DNA of 8,917 nt from DAOUMU01 sp034409055. GTDB taxonomy: Bacteria > Chloroflexota > Anaerolineae > 4572-78 > J111. The stretch is from positions 1-8,917 of the forward strand of contig DAOUMU010000257.1 of NCBI GenBank assembly GCA_034409055.1, given 5' to 3'. The notes below the pieces were generated by a model, which was not told the DNA's origin, made no database searches, and was given only the letters and a program-made list of their open reading frames with translations. Below are positions 5,494 through 8,917 of the stretch, piece after piece (the first letter of the stretch is position 1; each line of letters starts with the position of its first letter). The position numbers and the translations under genes are program-made.

Positions 5494-8400
5494 CTAACCT
5501 GTGAAAATTGGCAAGGCTGTCGTAAAGGTACTGCCCTCTCCAAAAACGCTTTCCAGCCAAATACGACCCTGATGTTTTTCTATAATGCTTTTGGTAATGG
5601 CCAACCCCAAGCCGGTCCCTTTAATGTTGGCCGTGTACTCGTTATGTACCCGGTAAAACTTCTCGAAAATATGGGGCTGGTCGGCAGCCGGAATACCTAT
5701 GCCTGTATCAATAACTTGGATGCGAATCTCGTCTTCATACTGAAAAGCCTTAACAGTAACTTGACCCTGGCTAGGGGTGTATTTTATAGCATTACCGATA
5801 AGGTTGTTCATTACCTGACGCAAGCGATCGGGACTGGCCATAACTAAAGGTAAATCTTCAGCTATTTCAGTGGTTAATTGAATGGCTTTGTCACTGGCTT
5901 GGGGAAGCAATGTCGTCGTCGTCTCTCGGAGAAGCGGAGCTACGGTGTATGGCTCCATTTCCATATCAATATCGGCTTCAATGCTACCCACATCCAATAA
6001 ATCCTCAATCAATTGTCGCATCGCCCCCACGCGGCCCTCTATCGTTTGCAACAGATTCTGCTGGGTATCATTTACCGGCCCAAGTTCGGGTATAAGGTGG
6101 GCCGCAATTAAAATACCGGAGAGAGGCGAGCGTAAGTCGTGAGAAACGGTGTTGACAAAATCATTTTTAAGCTGGTTTAACTCTTTAAAATGGCTGACAT
6201 CCTGCATCGTAGCCACCCAGCCAATAATGCCAGCCTCGTCTACCGAAACAGGGGAAAGATTCGCAAAGAAAGTACGACCATCCATCAGGGGGATTTCGCC
6301 GGTAGGTTCCCCCCCTGCCATCGTATTTTCAAACAAATCGATGAGGGCTTTATTTTGGGTGCTTTCGGATAGCAATTTGTCGCTTTGCGACTCTTCAACA
6401 CCCATCACGGCCCAGGCAGCCGGATTATCCAGTACAATACGTTTCTTGTTATTGACGACCAGAATAGCATCGGTACTGCTGGCCAGTATGGCTGCCAGTC
6501 GCGCCCGTTCTTGCTCGACTTGTTGAAAAAGGCGGGCATTTTCAATACTCGCTGCCAGTTGGGAGCCAATTAGAGAGAAGATGTGTAGCAGGTTGTCGCT
6601 TAAATTCTCCTTGCGGTCAGAAGCCATATAAATTATGCCCGACGAGCCCAGACGGGTTAGAATGGGAAAGGCCAGCGTGGTGACTGGTTCCCAATCAACA
6701 GATACCGGCATATTGCCGGGAATGCTTTTGGAATAAACTAGTTCAGTGGGTACATCACCTTCACTCATTTCGGTGAAAGTGTCGAGTATCTTTTCAATGA
6801 TCTGGTCTGTTTTTTCAAAATTAAAAGGAACCGCTATACCCAGATAAAGGCCGTGCCCACCGGCTAAAATGACTCCCTGCACATTGCCGGGCATCAGGCG
6901 GGGAAGCATGCTCAAGGTCCTATCTACCATCAGGCTAAAATCGTTTAGGGAGGCTAACATTTCACCCAGCCGATTCAACATTTGTAACTGGCTGGTACGT
7001 TGCTCCATTACATCTGTTAGATAGGCTTTTTCGATGGCCACTGCCACCTGAGGCGTGAATCTTCTTAACAGGTTTAGATGGTTAGAGTTATAAACACCAA
7101 CTCGGCGATGGCCCATATTGAGGCTACCATAAGGTCCTTTTTGGGTGGTAAGGGGAACAGCCATCTTTGATCTGATGCCATCCTCTAATAGAATTTGATC
7201 ATCCGGGTAGATCCTGCCTGCTGTTTTAAGGTCGAGAATATCGTCGTAGATACGCCCTTCATTTTCTTCAATAATCCAGGTCAAGGCTGATTCCTTGAGG
7301 GGTATTGTCAGTTGTGTCTGTTCAACACTACCGTACTCGCTAAAAATCCATTGACGCACGTTTTCTTTGGAGTCATCAAGCAGGGAGATACTCATGTGGT
7401 CAAAAGGAAGTAACTGTCTAAATTTTTTAAAGATAATTTTGGCCGTCTCCGATAACCCGTATCCTGTATTAATAGCGGCCGTTATCTGGTTATCCGCTTT
7501 AATTTGACGAGTTCGTTCCTGGGCCTCTTCATATAAACTGGCATTTCTTAAAGCCACCCCCAACGAGGCGGCCATCGAAACTAATAATTCTTGATCCTCT
7601 TCATCAAAGGGGCCGCTACGTTTATTAATTACTTCCAGAGCGCCTATCGGCTTACCCTGAAGCAGGAGGGGCACACACAAAATCGTGTTGGTGGTAAAAC
7701 CAATCGCCTGGTCAATTTCGTGGTAAAAACGCTTATCACGTTGAGCATCATTCGAAATAGCCGGTTGATTATGAGCCACGACCCAACCGGCGATGCCTTC
7801 ACCCCATTGCAAACGGAAGGAAGTAATCTGTTTATTTTCCCCCCGCAGGGTGATTTTAAAGTAGAGCTCGTTTGTTTGTTTGTCCAACAGTAGGAGAGAA
7901 CCGGCTTCTACCTCCAGCATTTCATTGATGCCGGCCATTGTCCGGTGAAGCACCTCATCTATATCCAGGCTGGAAGTAATTGTGTGAGCAATTTGGTTGA
8001 GCGTCTTCAAAGCGCTGGCGTGTCGTCGCGATCGGTCTACAAGGTAAGCATTTTGCAGGTTTATGCCCAGATGTTTGCCTAGAGAGATGAGTACCTCTTG
8101 CATTTCTTCTGGTAGGGGCATATTGGCCGGGTCGTGACTGGCAACCATTAAGGCGCCTATGGAGTTATTATCAACGACAAGAGGAATAATCGCAGATGGG
8201 TTGGCCTGAAATGCACCAAATAGGGCGTCACCTAGATCAGAGTCAATGCAATTCTCAACACTATTCGGTTGGATAAAGTAGGGTCTTTTATTAGCTATGG
8301 CTCGACCCAAAATACTATCATCAGGAGGCCAATTATCTGAGATTGGCGGGGCTGTATCTATGAGGTGCACTTGGGCATTGGGGGCAATAGCCAAAGGCGT

Positions 8401-8604
8401 ACTAATTAAACCACAGGCCACCGATGGCAAAGGAGCGGTGGTTAAAAGCCAAATGCCATCAACTGCCAATGTGTTTAATAAGATCTTGTTAATTTCTTCC
8501 AAACGCCTGGTCCAAGGCAAAGGTTGACTGAGAAGACGGTCAATCCGGTGCAGGGATTTACACACAGAAATTAATAATTTGGTATTGGTTGACAGTGTTT
8601 TCAT
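5494..8604 (-). CDS. Multi-GAF/PAS cytosolic sensor histidine kinase
   Basis: The protein has 1036 residues with no membrane helix or signal peptide, so it is predicted cytosolic. Domains in order: GAF1 (about 35-187, divergent); GAF2 (about 211-357, containing GEGIAGWVV and NKRSGPFDEEDQ); GAF3 (about 383-528, ending RFTPQVAVAIEKAYL); GAF4 (about 555-692, ending AASIENARLFQQV); a short coiled coil (693-706); PAS (about 703-802); HisKA (about 812-877) with phospho-acceptor His822 in FVNTVSHDLRSPLSGI; and a HATPase with N box NNLIGNAIKYTP (933-944), G1 DTGIGIP (966-972), F box IFEKFYR (979-985) and G2 GTGLGLAI (996-1003). All catalytic motifs are intact, so it should autophosphorylate and pass phosphate to a response regulator not visible here. 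There is no receiver or output domain. The ATG at 8602-8604 lacks a clear Shine-Dalgarno. The ligand is unknown; a link to the lipid genes downstream would be inference from position only. Confidence 0.95.
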   Translation of the reverse strand: MKTLSTNTKLLISVCKSLHRIDRLLSQPLPWTRRLEEINKILLNTLAVDGIWLLTTAPLPSVACGLISTPLAIAPNAQVHLIDTAPPISDNWPPDDSILGRAIANKRPYFIQPNSVENCIDSDLGDALFGAFQANPSAIIPLVVDNNSIGALMVASHDPANMPLPEEMQEVLISLGKHLGINLQNAYLVDRSRRHASALKTLNQIAHTITSSLDIDEVLHRTMAGINEMLEVEAGSLLLLDKQTNELYFKITLRGENKQITSFRLQWGEGIAGWVVAHNQPAISNDAQRDKRFYHEIDQAIGFTTNTILCVPLLLQGKPIGALEVINKRSGPFDEEDQELLVSMAASLGVALRNASLYEEAQERTRQIKADNQITAAINTGYGLSETAKIIFKKFRQLLPFDHMSISLLDDSKENVRQWIFSEYGSVEQTQLTIPLKESALTWIIEENEGRIYDDILDLKTAGRIYPDDQILLEDGIRSKMAVPLTTQKGPYGSLNMGHRRVGVYNSNHLNLLRRFTPQVAVAIEKAYLTDVMEQRTSQLQMLNRLGEMLASLNDFSLMVDRTLSMLPRLMPGNVQGVILAGGHGLYLGIAVPFNFEKTDQIIEKILDTFTEMSEGDVPTELVYSKSIPGNMPVSVDWEPVTTLAFPILTRLGSSGIIYMASDRKENLSDNLLHIFSLIGSQLAASIENARLFQQVEQERARLAAILASSTDAILVVNNKKRIVLDNPAAWAVMGVEESQSDKLLSESTQNKALIDLFENTMAGGEPTGEIPLMDGRTFFANLSPVSVDEAGIIGWVATMQDVSHFKELNQLKNDFVNTVSHDLRSPLSGILIAAHLIPELGPVNDTQQNLLQTIEGRVGAMRQLIEDLLDVGSIEADIDMEMEPYTVAPLLRETTTTLLPQASDKAIQLTTEIAEDLPLVMASPDRLRQVMNNLIGNAIKYTPSQGQVTVKAFQYEDEIRIQVIDTGIGIPAADQPHIFEKFYRVHNEYTANIKGTGLGLAITKSIIEKHQGRIWLESVFGEGSTFTTALPIFTG

Positions 8605-8757
8605 GAGTTAACAGCAAAGTTTTCACCCAAGGCTTGGGTCGTTTTATTAGGGGGCCGGCTAAGGTCTATGGCTAAAACAGATATTAGGACAGCAGCTTAT
8701 CATTTGCTATAGCTTTAAAGAAAAAGATTTTGACTTTGGCAGAGTAAAATAATTTGA

Positions 8758-8785
8758 GTTATACCACATCTTGTATCTGTCACAA
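8758..8785 (-). promoter_or_regulatory. Candidate promoter of the histidine kinase gene
   Basis: On the minus strand, TTGTGA (8780-8785) is followed after 16 bp by TATAAC (8758-8763), with TG one base before the -10. The leader to ATG 8604 would be about 145 nt. The -35 matches at 4 of 6 positions and the -10 at 5 of 6. It is plausible but weaker than the plsX promoter. Confidence 0.4.
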
Positions 8786-8863
8786 TTATGAAGCCCCTGA
8801 CTGTCTTGTCATCACATCAGAAGAGAGGGGTCATCCGTCACTGCCTTTGACCAGATGTTGTTT

Positions 8864-8899
8864 CCTTGATTCTGAGGGCTTAAGCTCCTGAAATCAAGG
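8864..8899. repeat. 36-bp imperfect palindrome
   Basis: Arms 8864-8881 and 8882-8899 are centred on CTTAAG. Of 18 positions, 13-14 pair by Watson-Crick rules and about 3 more as G-T in RNA. The outer 8 bp (CCTTGATT/AATCAAGG) are perfect. No T-run follows on either strand, so a simple intrinsic terminator is unlikely. It may be an operator or a small repeated palindromic element. Confidence 0.6.
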
Positions 8900-8917
8900 G
8901 GTGTCCCACAAATTCAG

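Larger units (their letters stand above)
8605..8917. other. Gene-free leader upstream of the histidine kinase
   Basis: In these 313 bases I see no convincing coding frame, tRNA or known RNA motif on either strand. The stretch is AT-richer than the flanking gene. It holds a candidate promoter (8758-8785), a small stem-loop (8625-8639) and a 36-bp imperfect palindrome (8864-8899), each described separately where relevant. Confidence 0.7.

Noticed and set aside
8625..8639. Stem-loop ACCCAA-GGC-TTGGGT followed by CGTTTTATT as a plus-strand terminator
   Set aside because: The stem is only 6 bp, the T-run is broken, and no plus-strand gene precedes it. On the minus strand it precedes the kinase start, where termination makes no sense.

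Overview
The window looks like a chromosomal fragment from an uncultured or little-studied Chloroflexota bacterium (Anaerolineae/Caldilineae-like). This is inferred from three things. There is a protein with the GHHSFYVVFQR-type N-terminal domain that I associate with this phylum. There are short heptamer-type arrays (ACCTGCC and ATTCGCC units). A multi-GAF soluble histidine kinase and a YfhO-like membrane protein lie in the same stretch. No rRNA or marker gene confirms the phylum. All six genes I can support are on the minus strand, so transcription runs from right to left. Every plus-strand open frame is a shadow of these genes or of non-coding sequence.

Reading in the direction of transcription: 8605-8917 is a gene-free leader with a candidate promoter and a 36-bp imperfect palindrome. 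5494-8604 encodes a 1036-residue cytosolic sensor histidine kinase (four GAF domains, PAS, HisKA, HATPase). 5328-5493 is a regulatory gap with a very good sigma70-type promoter, TTGCAG-17-TATAAT with an extended -10, enclosed by a perfect 10-bp inverted repeat. 4305-5327 is plsX (acyl-ACP:phosphate acyltransferase). 2964-4253 is fabF (3-oxoacyl-ACP synthase II). 2245-2967 overlaps fabF by ATGA and encodes a two-helix membrane protein with a degenerate NERD-like domain. 899-2215 encodes a soluble modular protein of unknown function. 739-895 is a degenerate ATTCGCC-type array. The left edge, 1-771, holds the 5' part of a polytopic YfhO-like membrane protein gene whose frame is still open when it runs into a 7-bp tandem repeat and leaves the window.

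Functionally, plsX and fabF form a lipid-supply unit: FabF elongates acyl-ACP and PlsX converts acyl-ACP to acyl-phosphate for phospholipid synthesis. The NERD-like membrane protein is translationally coupled to fabF, and the modular protein follows 29 bp later, so these two probably share the transcript. The YfhO-like gene is co-directional but separated by the repeat array. The kinase upstream probably has its own promoter, and no response regulator is visible.

The most interesting points are: the 7-bp repeat, which is stop-free in all six frames and is read as protein in a membrane-protein loop; the inverted repeat around the plsX promoter; the Leu in place of the FabF gatekeeper Phe; the loss of acidic residues in the NERD-like domain; and the modular unknown protein. 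I do not see a clear-cut new defence or mobile system here.
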